DNA of 37,798 bases from Methylocystaceae bacterium. GTDB taxonomy: Bacteria > Pseudomonadota > Alphaproteobacteria > Rhodospirillales > Terasakiellaceae. Shown here piece by piece: positions 1 through 8,260 of the stretch. Within the stretch, counting starts at the first letter, position 1. Every line of letters starts with the position of its first letter. The stretch covers positions 1 to 37,798 of the forward strand of contig JABXIC010000249.1 in the NCBI GenBank assembly GCA_013373265.1. The letters are read 5' to 3'. The position numbers and the translations under genes are program-made. Below the pieces are notes generated by a model. The model had not been told where the DNA came from, searched no databases, and worked only from the letters and a program-made list of their open reading frames with translations.

Positions 1-86
1 AGATGCACGCCGTCAAAGTTACCGATGGCGACTGCCCCCCCTTTGACCTCGGGCGGCAAGTCCTCAAAATGTCTGAAAATCCGCAT
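1..86 (-). CDS. ribF: Bifunctional riboflavin kinase/FAD synthetase, N-terminal fragment
   Basis: Reading leftward from an ATG at 84-86 gives 28 codons that run off the window: it begins MRIFRHFEDLPPEVKGG and continues AVAIGNFDGVH. GNFDGVH is the nucleotide-binding signature at the start of the FAD synthetase (nucleotidyltransferase) domain of RibF, and the MRIFRHFEDLP opening is typical of alphaproteobacterial RibF. The enzyme phosphorylates riboflavin to FMN and adenylates FMN to FAD in the cytoplasm. Only the first 28 residues are visible, so nothing can be said about the kinase domain. No strong Shine-Dalgarno is seen upstream. The gene is divergent from the gene at 310, so 87-309 should carry both promoters. 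Identification rests on a short but very characteristic segment. Confidence 0.85.
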   Translation of the reverse strand, partial: MRIFRHFEDLPPEVKGGAVAIGNFDGVH

Positions 87-309
87 GAACGGGAAATTAG
101 CGTGATTGGCGCAAGGGTCAAGGAGAAAGTCTCATTTGCTAAGAATTTTCACAGAAAAGACGCAGGCGAGAACTGAATCGGGAGTCTTTTATTGTGGGCG
201 CAATACGTAAAAAACACCAAGGGGTCATACGTATAGTCATAACTTGTGATTGATGCTAATTTCACGCAATAGATTAGGGCAATCTTTGAATCAGGGCAAA
301 AAGTTATAA

Positions 310-717
310 ATGGCTTCATTTTTTCCAACGCATGACCTTGCTTATGGCGCTTGGTCAGAAATTTCACAGACAAAAGCAGAAGCGTTTTCGCAATTCACCG
401 AAAGTGAAAAAGACGCACTTTTTAATGAACTGGTCCGTTTGACCAAAAGTGTCACGGTCGCCATTGAATGTAGTGATGAACGTTTGTTGATAAACCACCT
501 TGCTTGGTTGGTGCGTGGTGTTTCAAATAAATACTTTACGGTTGAAGAATGGCAATTTGTTCTGGAACATATTTTTGACGGTGTTGCCAAGACATTAGAG
601 AAGGTGACAGGCATTGATTTTAACGCGGTGGCAGATTTAAGGAAGGTCGCCATTGATTCTTTGACTGATCGTGACCAGCCGTTAATCACTGGTGAGTTTT
701 ATAACAGGCCATACTGA
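310..717 (+). CDS. Hypothetical all-helical 135-aa protein
   Basis: I do not recognise this protein. It has 135 residues, no signal peptide, no membrane segment and one cysteine (in AIECSDERLL). The sequence reads as a bundle of amphipathic helices, with a conserved-looking central block HLAWLVRGVSNKYFTVEEW around residues 63-81. The start ATG has only a weak purine run (AGGG about 13 bases upstream). It stands alone: ribF lies divergently upstream and a palindromic repeat element lies downstream at 804-868, followed by the convergent ygiC-like gene. The antisense frame at 342-689 is also open but encodes low-complexity Ser/Thr/Lys-rich protein, so the plus-strand frame is the likely one. A regulatory or partner-binding role is possible but not shown. 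Confidence 0.6.
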   Translation: MASFFPTHDLAYGAWSEISQTKAEAFSQFTESEKDALFNELVRLTKSVTVAIECSDERLLINHLAWLVRGVSNKYFTVEEWQFVLEHIFDGVAKTLEKVTGIDFNAVADLRKVAIDSLTDRDQPLITGEFYNRPY

Positions 718-803
718 ATACCAATTAATGCGTTGCGGCTTTATTTATAGGTGACATGTACCATCTCGGTGAAAAGTCAAGCGAGGGCGCTTCCACCCCT
801 TTT

Positions 804-868
804 ACGTCATACTGGCGCAGGCCAGTATCTATGGTGAGAATAGACTCTGGCCTTCGCCAGAGTGACGT
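804..868. repeat. REP/BIME-like intergenic palindromic element
   Basis: Two short hairpins sit inside an outer inverted repeat. The outer arms are ACGTCA (804-809) and TGACGT (863-868). The left hairpin is ACTGGCGCAGGCCAGT (811-826) and the right one ACTCTGGCCTTCGCCAGAGT (844-863). The pattern, a GGC-AAG/CAG-GCC type loop duplicated in inverted orientation within a few dozen bases of a stop codon, is that of REP/BIME palindromes found dispersed in many proteobacterial genomes. It lies between two convergent genes (310-717 and the gene ending at 900), where it could also end or protect transcripts. No second copy was noticed in this window. Confidence 0.7.
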
Positions 869-899
869 GTTTCTGACCTTTTGACCCCGCCGTTTTTTA

Positions 900-2057
900 T
901 TAATCCCGGATTACATGGGGTACGAAGCGGGATGTATCTTTGGTGATGGCTGAAACATCTTCTCTGATTCCCATGCCACAGGGTTGTGAGGCGACGAGCC
1001 AGCTGCCGATGACGGTGTGATTGCCGTCGAAGGTGGGCAGGGGGTGGAGGGCTTGCACGATATGGCCTTCTTCGCCATAAGGGCCTTTGACTTCTTCGAT
1101 GGTTTTGCCGTTTTTAATGATGCTGACGCCTGCGCCTTCGCGGGAATAGATCGGTTTTTTGACGTAAGCATTGCTGTCCAGTTTGTGTGCCTCTTCCATA
1201 AAGTAAGAGGGCAACAAATTGGGGTGACCTTCAAACATATCCCACAGTACGGGCAAGATGGCTTTATTGGACAGGATGGTTTTCCAGGCGGGTTCAATGA
1301 AAGTGACACCGCTTTCGGGCATGGCTTCACCAAATTCGTCACGCATCATCCATTCCCACGGGTAGAGTTTGAATAAATCAGTGATGACATTGTCTTGCAA
1401 GTCCGTTAGGCGCCCTTGTGCATCGATACCGATTTCTTCCATATGGATGAAGTGGGTCTGCACATGGGCTTGGGTGGCGCATTCTTCCATATAAAGGACG
1501 GTGCCTTCATCTTCTAAAGACCCCTGACAGGCTGCCATATGTAGGGTGCCTGTGAAGTTCATGTTGTCAAAGGCGTCGACAAGATGTTCGTGAATGGCAT
1601 TATATTGGTCGCAATCGGGCGGGATCAGCCCTTGTTCCATTGCCTGTTCCAGCCAGACCCATTGAAAGGCTGCGCTTTCATAAAGGGATGTAGGAGTGTC
1701 GGCATTATATTCCAGCAATTTAGCCGGACCTGTTCCATCGTAGGAAAAATCCATACGTCCGTAGAGGTTCTTTTCCCGGTTCAACCAGCTTTGACGGACA
1801 TAATCGTGATAGGTTTCCGGAATGGCGAATTTTTTTAACAGTTGTTCATCTTGAACAACACGATCCACCACTTCAAAGCACATTTGTTCCAGTTCTGCGC
1901 TGGGGTCTTCAATGTGGTTTTCAATCTGGTCCATGGTGAAGCGGTAACAGGCGCTTTCATCCCAGTATTTGTCCCCATCAATGGTATGGAACTGAAAGCC
2001 GACCTCTTTTGCCAATTGTTGCCAATTGGAGCGTTCTTCGATTGCGATGCGATACAT
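900..2057 (-). CDS. ygiC: Glutathionylspermidine synthase-family ATP-grasp ligase (YgiC/YjfC type)
   Basis: 385 residues, matching the length of E. coli YgiC/YjfC (about 386), which are free-standing homologues of the synthetase half of glutathionylspermidine synthase. Visible family hallmarks are WYxDE-like KYWDESACYRF near residue 30, the block LLEYNADTPTSLYESA near 115-130 and the ATP-grasp nucleotide loop KKPIYSREGAGVSIIKNG near 300-318. These enzymes use ATP to form an amide bond; the true substrate of the YgiC branch has not been firmly established, so glutathionylspermidine formation should not be assumed. The gene starts 6 bases after the ygiB-like gene and is surely cotranscribed with it. 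Both are conserved as neighbours in E. coli (ygiB-ygiC). Confidence 0.88.
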   Translation of the reverse strand: MYRIAIEERSNWQQLAKEVGFQFHTIDGDKYWDESACYRFTMDQIENHIEDPSAELEQMCFEVVDRVVQDEQLLKKFAIPETYHDYVRQSWLNREKNLYGRMDFSYDGTGPAKLLEYNADTPTSLYESAAFQWVWLEQAMEQGLIPPDCDQYNAIHEHLVDAFDNMNFTGTLHMAACQGSLEDEGTVLYMEECATQAHVQTHFIHMEEIGIDAQGRLTDLQDNVITDLFKLYPWEWMMRDEFGEAMPESGVTFIEPAWKTILSNKAILPVLWDMFEGHPNLLPSYFMEEAHKLDSNAYVKKPIYSREGAGVSIIKNGKTIEEVKGPYGEEGHIVQALHPLPTFDGNHTVIGSWLVASQPCGMGIREDVSAITKDTSRFVPHVIRD

Positions 2058-2063
2058 GAAAGA

Positions 2064-2618
2064 TCAGCCGCCGAAGCTTCTGAAACCGCTGGAGCGCATG
2101 GCGGTTTTGCCAAAGCCGCCCCGGCGAATGGTGCTGGTTTTCGTGGTCGGGCTTTGGGTGACGGTACGTGAAACGGTTTGAACGCCTGTTTTGGTCGATA
2201 CTTTTTGATTATCGGCGTTTCTGAAGGTGCCCGGATCATCCTTGGTGCGATAAAGCGGTTGGGTCGCCACGTTAGAGCGGGTACCGTTGGAGAGCATGGA
2301 TCCCATCATATAGCCCATCATCATCGGCATAAAGACAGACCCGCCGCTGGTGGTCTGTTGCGGGGCCTGTTCACATTGTTCCGGGCCAAAATCGGCTTGG
2401 CAATCGGCTATGGACGTATATTTTGGCGCTGTGCGTATATGTTCTTGTTCGGCCTTTTCCCACCCTTGCCGGCATTGGTCGAGGTCTTGCCCTTCAAATT
2501 TAGCGCATTCATCGACGCTTTCAAAAATAGAGGCAGTTTCATCGGGTTGGTCACAGGCGGTCATGGTGAAAATAGTGGCACCCATGAGGGCAAGCTTGAG
2601 AGATTTGCTGCGTTTCAT
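2064..2618 (-). CDS. ygiB: YgiB/DUF1190 (UPF0441) family lipoprotein
   Basis: 184 residues from the ATG at 2616-2618. The N-terminus (MKRSKSLKLALMGATIFTMTAC) is a signal peptide ending in a lipobox-like TMTAC, so the mature protein is probably lipid-anchored at Cys22. It has the DUF1190 pattern: paired cysteines (VDECAKF, DQCRQGW, ADCQADF, EQCEQ), a glycine/methionine-rich stretch (PMMMGYMMGSML) and a Ser/Thr/Arg-rich tail ending in GFRSFGG. An upstream in-frame ATG (2636) is less likely because the AAGG motif is placed about 7 bases before the 2618 start, and the longer form would bury the signal peptide. It is the first gene of a two-gene operon with the ATP-grasp ligase, divergent from greB with 67 bases between them. 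Function unknown; envelope location inferred. Confidence 0.85.
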   Translation of the reverse strand: MKRSKSLKLALMGATIFTMTACDQPDETASIFESVDECAKFEGQDLDQCRQGWEKAEQEHIRTAPKYTSIADCQADFGPEQCEQAPQQTTSGGSVFMPMMMGYMMGSMLSNGTRSNVATQPLYRTKDDPGTFRNADNQKVSTKTGVQTVSRTVTQSPTTKTSTIRRGGFGKTAMRSSGFRSFGG

Positions 2619-2685
2619 TTTTTTACCTTTTGTCATTCCTGCAAACAATGTAAGCAGATTGTTAAATCAAACAAGTGAAAGTTCT

Positions 2686-3162
2686 ATGGAAAGACCAAAC
2701 TATATTACACCTGAAGGCTTACAAGCCTTGAAAGACGAAAAGCATCAACTCTGGTCGGTTGAACGTTCCGAGGTTGTCAAAGTGGTTGCTTGGGCCGCAA
2801 GCAATGGGGACCGTAGTGAAAATGCCGACTATCAATATGGGAAAAGACGTCTGCGTGAAATTGACCGTCGTGTGCGCTTTTTAACCAAACGTATCGAAGC
2901 GGCCGTTGTGGTGAATGTGGAAGAACAAACCAATCGTGATCAGGTTTTTTTTGGCGCGACAGTCGTCTATGAAAATGACAATGAAGAAAAAGTCACGGTG
3001 CGTATTGTGGGCGAAGATGAGGTCGATTCAAATCAAGGTCTGATCAGCTGGGTTTCACCAGTAGCGCGTGCGTTGAATAAGGGGCGTGTTGGGGATATGG
3101 TCACGGTGCAGACCCCCAAAGGCATGGATGAACTGGAAATTATAAGTATTTCTTACGACTGA
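2686..3162 (+). CDS. greB: Transcription elongation factor GreB
   Basis: 158 residues, the exact usual size of GreB. The N-terminal coiled-coil carries the acidic tip region NGDRSENADYQYGKRRLREI that enters the RNA polymerase secondary channel to stimulate transcript cleavage in backtracked complexes, and the C-terminal FKBP-like domain ends SPVARALNKGRVGDMVTVQTPKG. The GreB-specific QYGKRRLREIDRRVRFL sequence separates it from GreA. The open frame extends upstream to 2350, but that extension is antisense to ygiB and cysteine-rich; the ATG at 2686 gives the canonical MxxPNYITPEGLQAL start. The Shine-Dalgarno is weak (GTGAAAG). It is divergent from ygiB. Confidence 0.95.
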   Translation: MERPNYITPEGLQALKDEKHQLWSVERSEVVKVVAWAASNGDRSENADYQYGKRRLREIDRRVRFLTKRIEAAVVVNVEEQTNRDQVFFGATVVYENDNEEKVTVRIVGEDEVDSNQGLISWVSPVARALNKGRVGDMVTVQTPKGMDELEIISISYD

Positions 3163-3230
3163 CATATTGTTTTACAGGGTTGATCGCTTACATAGATTGA
3201 ATAAAACCATATTAGCAGGAGATGCCTAAA

Positions 3231-4049
3231 ATGTGTGATCTGGATGGATGTTCGTCTCAGTTAAGCCAGAAGCCTTTGCCGATTGTGTCTGGCATGGATC
3301 GACGCCAGTTTAATTTGGGGCTGGCAAGTTTACCCTTGGCAACTGTTCTGGCTTATCCGGAACTGGCACAGGCAGCCGGGGCCAGGACCAAAGATTTTTC
3401 CATTTCCACACCCAGTGGTGTAGAGGTGATGGGATCACTCGCCACACCAAAAGCAGGGAAGGGCCCCGCAGTTTTGTTGATCCATGAATGGTGGGGACTG
3501 AATGATCAAATCCGGTCCGTCGCCAATGAACTCAGCGAAATGGGTTATCTGGCTTTAGCGATTGATTTATATGATGGGCAGTATGGATCAACCCGCGAAG
3601 AAGCCATGGCACTGCGCAAAGCCATGGACCCGGCACAAGCCACAGAAAAATTGGTTACGGCCATTAATTGGTTGCGCAGCAACGGCAGTGGCAAAGTCGC
3701 AACCATGGGCTGGTGTTTTGGCGGGGGGTGGTCGTTGAATGCGTCGTTGGCCACACCTGTGGATGCAACGGTTATTTATTACGGCAATGTCAAAAAGACA
3801 GCGCAAGAATTGTCCTCGCTATCCAGTCCGGTGTTGGGGCATTTTGGCACCTTGGATCAAAGCATTAATGAAGAGATGGTCAGTGGTTTTGAGAGTGCGA
3901 TGAAAGAGGCGGGAAAAACCAACTTCACCACCCATTGGTATGAAGCCGATCACGCGTTTGCCAACCCAACCGGGTCGCGCTACGACGAAAAAGACGCCGC
4001 ATTGGCCTGGACCAGAACGACGTCTTTCTTAAAACAGTATATCGGTTAG
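3231..4049 (+). CDS. Dienelactone hydrolase-family protein with Tat-like signal
   Basis: 272 residues of alpha/beta hydrolase type. The catalytic triad of the dienelactone hydrolase family is visible: nucleophile Cys162 in GWCFGGGW, Asp209 in GTLDQS and His241 in EADHAFAN. The N-terminal region contains DRRQFNLGLASLPLATVLA, a twin-arginine followed by a hydrophobic stretch and AQAAGA cleavage site, so the enzyme is probably exported by Tat. The start was chosen at ATG 3231 (MCDLDGC), since AGGAG at 3217-3221 is 9 bases upstream; the in-frame ATG at 3222 touches that motif directly. Its physiological substrate is unknown; family members hydrolyse lactones and esters. It stands alone between greB and the rplU promoter. 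Confidence 0.87.
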   Translation: MCDLDGCSSQLSQKPLPIVSGMDRRQFNLGLASLPLATVLAYPELAQAAGARTKDFSISTPSGVEVMGSLATPKAGKGPAVLLIHEWWGLNDQIRSVANELSEMGYLALAIDLYDGQYGSTREEAMALRKAMDPAQATEKLVTAINWLRSNGSGKVATMGWCFGGGWSLNASLATPVDATVIYYGNVKKTAQELSSLSSPVLGHFGTLDQSINEEMVSGFESAMKEAGKTNFTTHWYEADHAFANPTGSRYDEKDAALAWTRTTSFLKQYIG

Positions 4050-4081
4050 AGACGATTCTGAGCTGAAGTGGTATCTAAAGA

Positions 4082-4109
4082 TTGACTCTTAGCAAAACTT
4101 GCGTATATT
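4082..4109 (+). promoter_or_regulatory. Predicted sigma-70-type promoter of rplU-rpmA
   Basis: TTGACT at 4082-4087 and TATATT at 4104-4109 are separated by 16 bases, a close match to the housekeeping consensus. Transcription would start near 4116, leaving a leader of about 130 bases before rplU. Confidence 0.7.
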
Positions 4110-4142
4110 GCGCGGGCTTTACGGGTCTTATGGTTTCATAAG

Positions 4143-4218
4143 GCCCTACATTTGTTAACACGCTGCTTGAGGTTCTCACATGGTGAGTCGAAGTCTGCAT
4201 TTGGCAGCACCGTAGGGC
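4143..4218 (+). promoter_or_regulatory. Structured leader RNA upstream of rplU
   Basis: Three nested complementary pairs are visible in the leader: GCCCTAC (4143-4149) with GTAGGGC (4212-4218), GCTGC (4162-4166) with GCAGC (4204-4208), and CTCAC (4175-4179) with GTGAG (4183-4187). They nest without conflict into one stem structure with internal loops that ends 27 bases before the rplU start codon. Leaders of ribosomal-protein operons often bind one of the encoded proteins and repress translation. That role is an inference here; the pairing is what the sequence shows. Confidence 0.5.
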
Positions 4219-4245
4219 GCGTAATTTATAAGGATATGTCGAACC

Positions 4246-4557
4246 ATGTTCGCTATCGTTAAAACTGGCGGCAAACAGTATACAGTTGCCGAAAATGATG
4301 TAATCATCGTTGAAAAACTGGCTGGTGAAGCTGGTTCTGAAATCAAACTTGAAGATGTTCTTCTCGTTGGTGCAGAAGGCAAAACCACCGTGGGTACGCC
4401 GCTTGTGAAAGGTGCTTCTGTCACTGCAGAAGTTCTGGAACAAGGCAAAGGTGATAAAGTTATCATCTTTAAGAAAAAGCGTCGCCAACAATATCGCCGT
4501 ACAAAAGGTCATCGCCAAGAGCAGACCGTTTTGCGTATTAAGTCCATTAAAGGCTGA
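4246..4557 (+). CDS. rplU: 50S ribosomal protein L21
   Basis: 103 residues with the family start [14 protein letters not shown], internal [13 protein letters not shown] and the RNA-binding C-terminal block [17 protein letters not shown]21 binds 23S rRNA in the large subunit. It is the first gene of an rplU-rpmA operon, 27 bases before rpmA, preceded by AAGGATATG-type ribosome binding context and the structured leader noted separately. Length and sequence are normal. Confidence 0.98.
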   Translation: MFAIVKTGGKQYTVAENDVIIVEKLAGEAGSEIKLEDVLLVGAEGKTTVGTPLVKGASVTAEVLEQGKGDKVIIFKKKRRQQYRRTKGHRQEQTVLRIKSIKG

Positions 4558-4584
4558 GGCCGTTAAAGATTAGGAGAACAAGTT

Positions 4585-4842
4585 ATGGCTCATAAAAAAG
4601 CTGGTGGTTCGTCCCGTAACGGTCGCGATTCCGAAAGCAAACGTCTCGGCGTTAAAAAATTCGGTGGCGAAGCCGTTTTATCCGGTAACATTTTGGTCCG
4701 TCAACGCGGCACAAAATTCTACCCGGGCGAAAACGTAGGTATCGGTAAAGATCACACTCTTTTTGCGACTGCAGAAGGTAAAGTGCAATTCCGTACCAAA
4801 GCCAAAGGCCGTACCTACGTTAATGTAGAAGCAGCCGAATAA
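4585..4842 (+). CDS. rpmA: 50S ribosomal protein L27
   Basis: 85 residues, starting [20 protein letters not shown] and containing [14 protein letters not shown]-like [15 protein letters not shown], both diagnostic for L27, whose N-terminal tail reaches the peptidyl-transferase centre. The ribosome binding site is TTAGGAGAACAAGTT. It is followed directly by a strong intrinsic terminator, so obgE is probably transcribed partly by read-through or from its own promoter. Confidence 0.98.
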   Translation: MAHKKAGGSSRNGRDSESKRLGVKKFGGEAVLSGNILVRQRGTKFYPGENVGIGKDHTLFATAEGKVQFRTKAKGRTYVNVEAAE

Positions 4843-4867
4843 GCGAAACCTCGCTTATACAAGTTAG

Positions 4868-6028
<1,161 letters not shown>

Positions 6029-6036
6029 CAAAGCCA

Positions 6037-6066
6037 TTGTTTTTCGTGTGGAAAATCACCTATAAA
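6037..6066 (+). promoter_or_regulatory. Possible proB promoter
   Basis: TTGTTT (6037-6042) and TATAAA (6061-6066) are 18 bases apart in the 67-base gap between obgE and proB. The -35 match is partial, so this is tentative. Confidence 0.35.
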
Positions 6067-6095
6067 TGGCGATCTTACGAATTTAAGGCACAGTC

Positions 6096-7232
6096 ATGAG
6101 CGACCTTCTCAAAAGTACTGCATTGAAAGATGGCAAACGCATTGTCATTAAGATCGGGTCCGCCCTTCTGGTGGATGCTGAACAAGGCGCTGTACATCGT
6201 AAATGGCTGGAAACGCTGGCAAGTGATATTGCCGATGCCCGTGCACGCGGTCAGGAAATTGTGGTTGTGACCTCTGGCGCGATTGCTGTGGGTCGGCGTT
6301 ATCTGGATTTACCTGCCGGTGGGTTGCGATTGGATGAAAAACAAGCCGCAGCAGCCTGTGGCAATATCCGTCTGGCCCATGCCTATCAAGACGTTTTGGG
6401 GCATCATAAAATTACCGTTGCGCAAATTCTGGTGACTTTGGAAGATAGCGAAAATCGCCGTCGTTATATTAATGCACGCAACACGATTGAGACATTATTG
6501 AAGCTTGGCGCAGTCCCGCTGATCAATGAAAATGACAGTGTCGCAACCGATGAAATCCGCTTCGGGGATAATGACCGTTTGGCCGCACGGGTGGCGGCAA
6601 TGATCAGTGCGGACACTCTTGTTCTGTTTTCTGACATTGATGGGCTTTATACGGCTGATCCCAGTAAAGATAAAACGGCTGAATTCATCCCTGTGGTCAA
6701 AACGATTACGCCGGAAATTGAAGCCATGGCAGGCGGGTCTGCCAGCAATGTGGGCTCCGGCGGTATGACGACCAAATTGGCGGCTGCTAAAATTGCGTTA
6801 AATGCAGGCTGTCGTATGGTGATCACGAAAGGGGAACGTGCCCATCCGGTCAAAGCACTGGAAGAAGGGGCCAAGGCGACATGGTTTTTACCTGATGCCA
6901 CCCCCAAAAATGCACGCAAGCAGTGGATTTCCGGCAGCTTGAAACCTGTGGGCCGGGTGATGGTGGACGCAGGATGTGTCAAAGCGTTGCTTGCAGGTAA
7001 AAGTTTATTGCCTATTGGTGTCAAGGAAGTCATCGGCACATTTGAACGCGGTGAGGCTGTGCAGGTCATTGGGCCGGACGGGGAGATTGTTGCACGGGGC
7101 CTGATGGCTTACGGGGCTGAGGATGCTAAAAAAATTGTGGGGGTAAAGTCTTCTGATATTGAAGCGATGCTTGGGTATCAAGGGCGTGATGTGATGATCC
7201 ATCGCGATGATTTGGTGCTGGACCATGATTGA
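6096..7232 (+). CDS. proB: Glutamate 5-kinase
   Basis: 378 residues. The amino-acid kinase domain (about 1-265) shows [48 protein letters not shown] and [15 protein letters not shown]; a PUA domain follows (about 280-365, [23 protein letters not shown]). The enzyme phosphorylates glutamate to glutamyl-5-phosphate, the first step of proline synthesis, and is normally inhibited by proline. Its partner proA is 4 kb downstream rather than adjacent, separated by a glycosyltransferase, a chemoreceptor and an MFS gene. The stop codon overlaps the start of the glycosyltransferase gene. Confidence 0.97.
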   Translation: MSDLLKSTALKDGKRIVIKIGSALLVDAEQGAVHRKWLETLASDIADARARGQEIVVVTSGAIAVGRRYLDLPAGGLRLDEKQAAAACGNIRLAHAYQDVLGHHKITVAQILVTLEDSENRRRYINARNTIETLLKLGAVPLINENDSVATDEIRFGDNDRLAARVAAMISADTLVLFSDIDGLYTADPSKDKTAEFIPVVKTITPEIEAMAGGSASNVGSGGMTTKLAAAKIALNAGCRMVITKGERAHPVKALEEGAKATWFLPDATPKNARKQWISGSLKPVGRVMVDAGCVKALLAGKSLLPIGVKEVIGTFERGEAVQVIGPDGEIVARGLMAYGAEDAKKIVGVKSSDIEAMLGYQGRDVMIHRDDLVLDHD

Positions 7233-8148
7233 TATTTCTTACGTCATTACTGTCTATAACAAAGCAAAATATATGACGCCGATGTTGAATGCCTTGGCGC
7301 GCCAAACGGGGGATTTTACCCGCGAATATATTTTTGTGGACGATGGGTCCCGTGATGAGTCCGTGCAGATGCTGCGTGATTTTACCCAAGATTGGGACAA
7401 TGTGCATATCATTGAACAGGAAAATAAGGGACCGAGCGGTGCCACCAACACAGGCGGTTTTGCAGCACAAGGGGAATTTATCAAGATTGTGGATGCGGAC
7501 GATGTGCTGACCAATTATGCCAGCGAACGTATGTTGCAGATGATGCGTGATCATCAATTAGATCATCTCTCTGCGCGTTGGGTGCTCAGCGACGATGTGG
7601 AAAAAGATGCGCTGGCGGCAACTGATGACAGTGGCAGTGTTGACGTGATTGAAGACCCTTTGCGGGTTTTTATTGAACGTGGCATGGCTGGGTCAACTTC
7701 TACGATGGTGCGCACATCCACCTTTAAAGAAATGGGCGGGGCAGATCCGGAAGTCTTTGTCCAAGACGTTTCTATCCCGTTACGTGTTGCGAAAAATGGC
7801 CGCATGGGATCAACCGATCTGTTGGCTGTTATTGGCCCACGTGATGTGGATGGCCGGATGATGGGGGCGCATGCAACGATGGTTTATACCATGTCAGCAA
7901 ATATGTATCATTTTTTGCGCGATAATCCGGATGTGCCTTCTGATTTGCAATGTCTTGCGTTTAAACGCTGTGCCGGACGGGCGTGGAAATGGGCAAAGCG
8001 CGAACAGAAGAAAAGCTTTCTTTCACGTGAATTTTATCTCTATCTGATGTCACAGTTTTCCATTTGGTCGCAAACAGCCCCTTGGGTGAAAAAGACCTTA
8101 CTGACTTGGGCTGAGGAAGAAATTCGCCATCCTCCTAAGATCAAGTAA
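7225..8148 (+). CDS. Family 2 glycosyltransferase
   Basis: 307 residues. The GT-A fold is clear: [12 protein letters not shown] at the N-terminus, the nucleotide-binding [10 protein letters not shown] (38-47), [19 protein letters not shown] and the metal-binding DADD (90-93). It would transfer a sugar from a nucleotide-sugar to an unknown acceptor. No membrane segment is seen. The ATG at 7225 overlaps the proB stop codon by 8 bases, indicating translational coupling; the in-frame ATG at 7207 lies deeper inside proB and would add MIWCWT, which does not fit the family. The acceptor and the reason for coupling to proline synthesis are unknown. Confidence 0.85.
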   Translation: MIDISYVITVYNKAKYMTPMLNALARQTGDFTREYIFVDDGSRDESVQMLRDFTQDWDNVHIIEQENKGPSGATNTGGFAAQGEFIKIVDADDVLTNYASERMLQMMRDHQLDHLSARWVLSDDVEKDALAATDDSGSVDVIEDPLRVFIERGMAGSTSTMVRTSTFKEMGGADPEVFVQDVSIPLRVAKNGRMGSTDLLAVIGPRDVDGRMMGAHATMVYTMSANMYHFLRDNPDVPSDLQCLAFKRCAGRAWKWAKREQKKSFLSREFYLYLMSQFSIWSQTAPWVKKTLLTWAEEEIRHPPKIK

Positions 8149-8260
8149 AAGACGCATTTTTACAATTTTATGATTTTTCTTGAGCTGCGTTTATAAACGG
8201 CTAACTTCTTCGCGTTATAAATATCTAAAAAGATATAGTGGCCGAGGGGGGCTGATACAT

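Noticed and set aside
3-176. Plus-strand open frame MHAVKVTDGDCPPFDLG... ending at 176
   Set aside because: It is the antisense shadow of the ribF start; the minus strand carries the RibF signature GNFDGVH.
2350-2685. N-terminal extension of greB in the same frame
   Set aside because: The extension is antisense to ygiB and cysteine-rich; GreB has its normal length from 2686.
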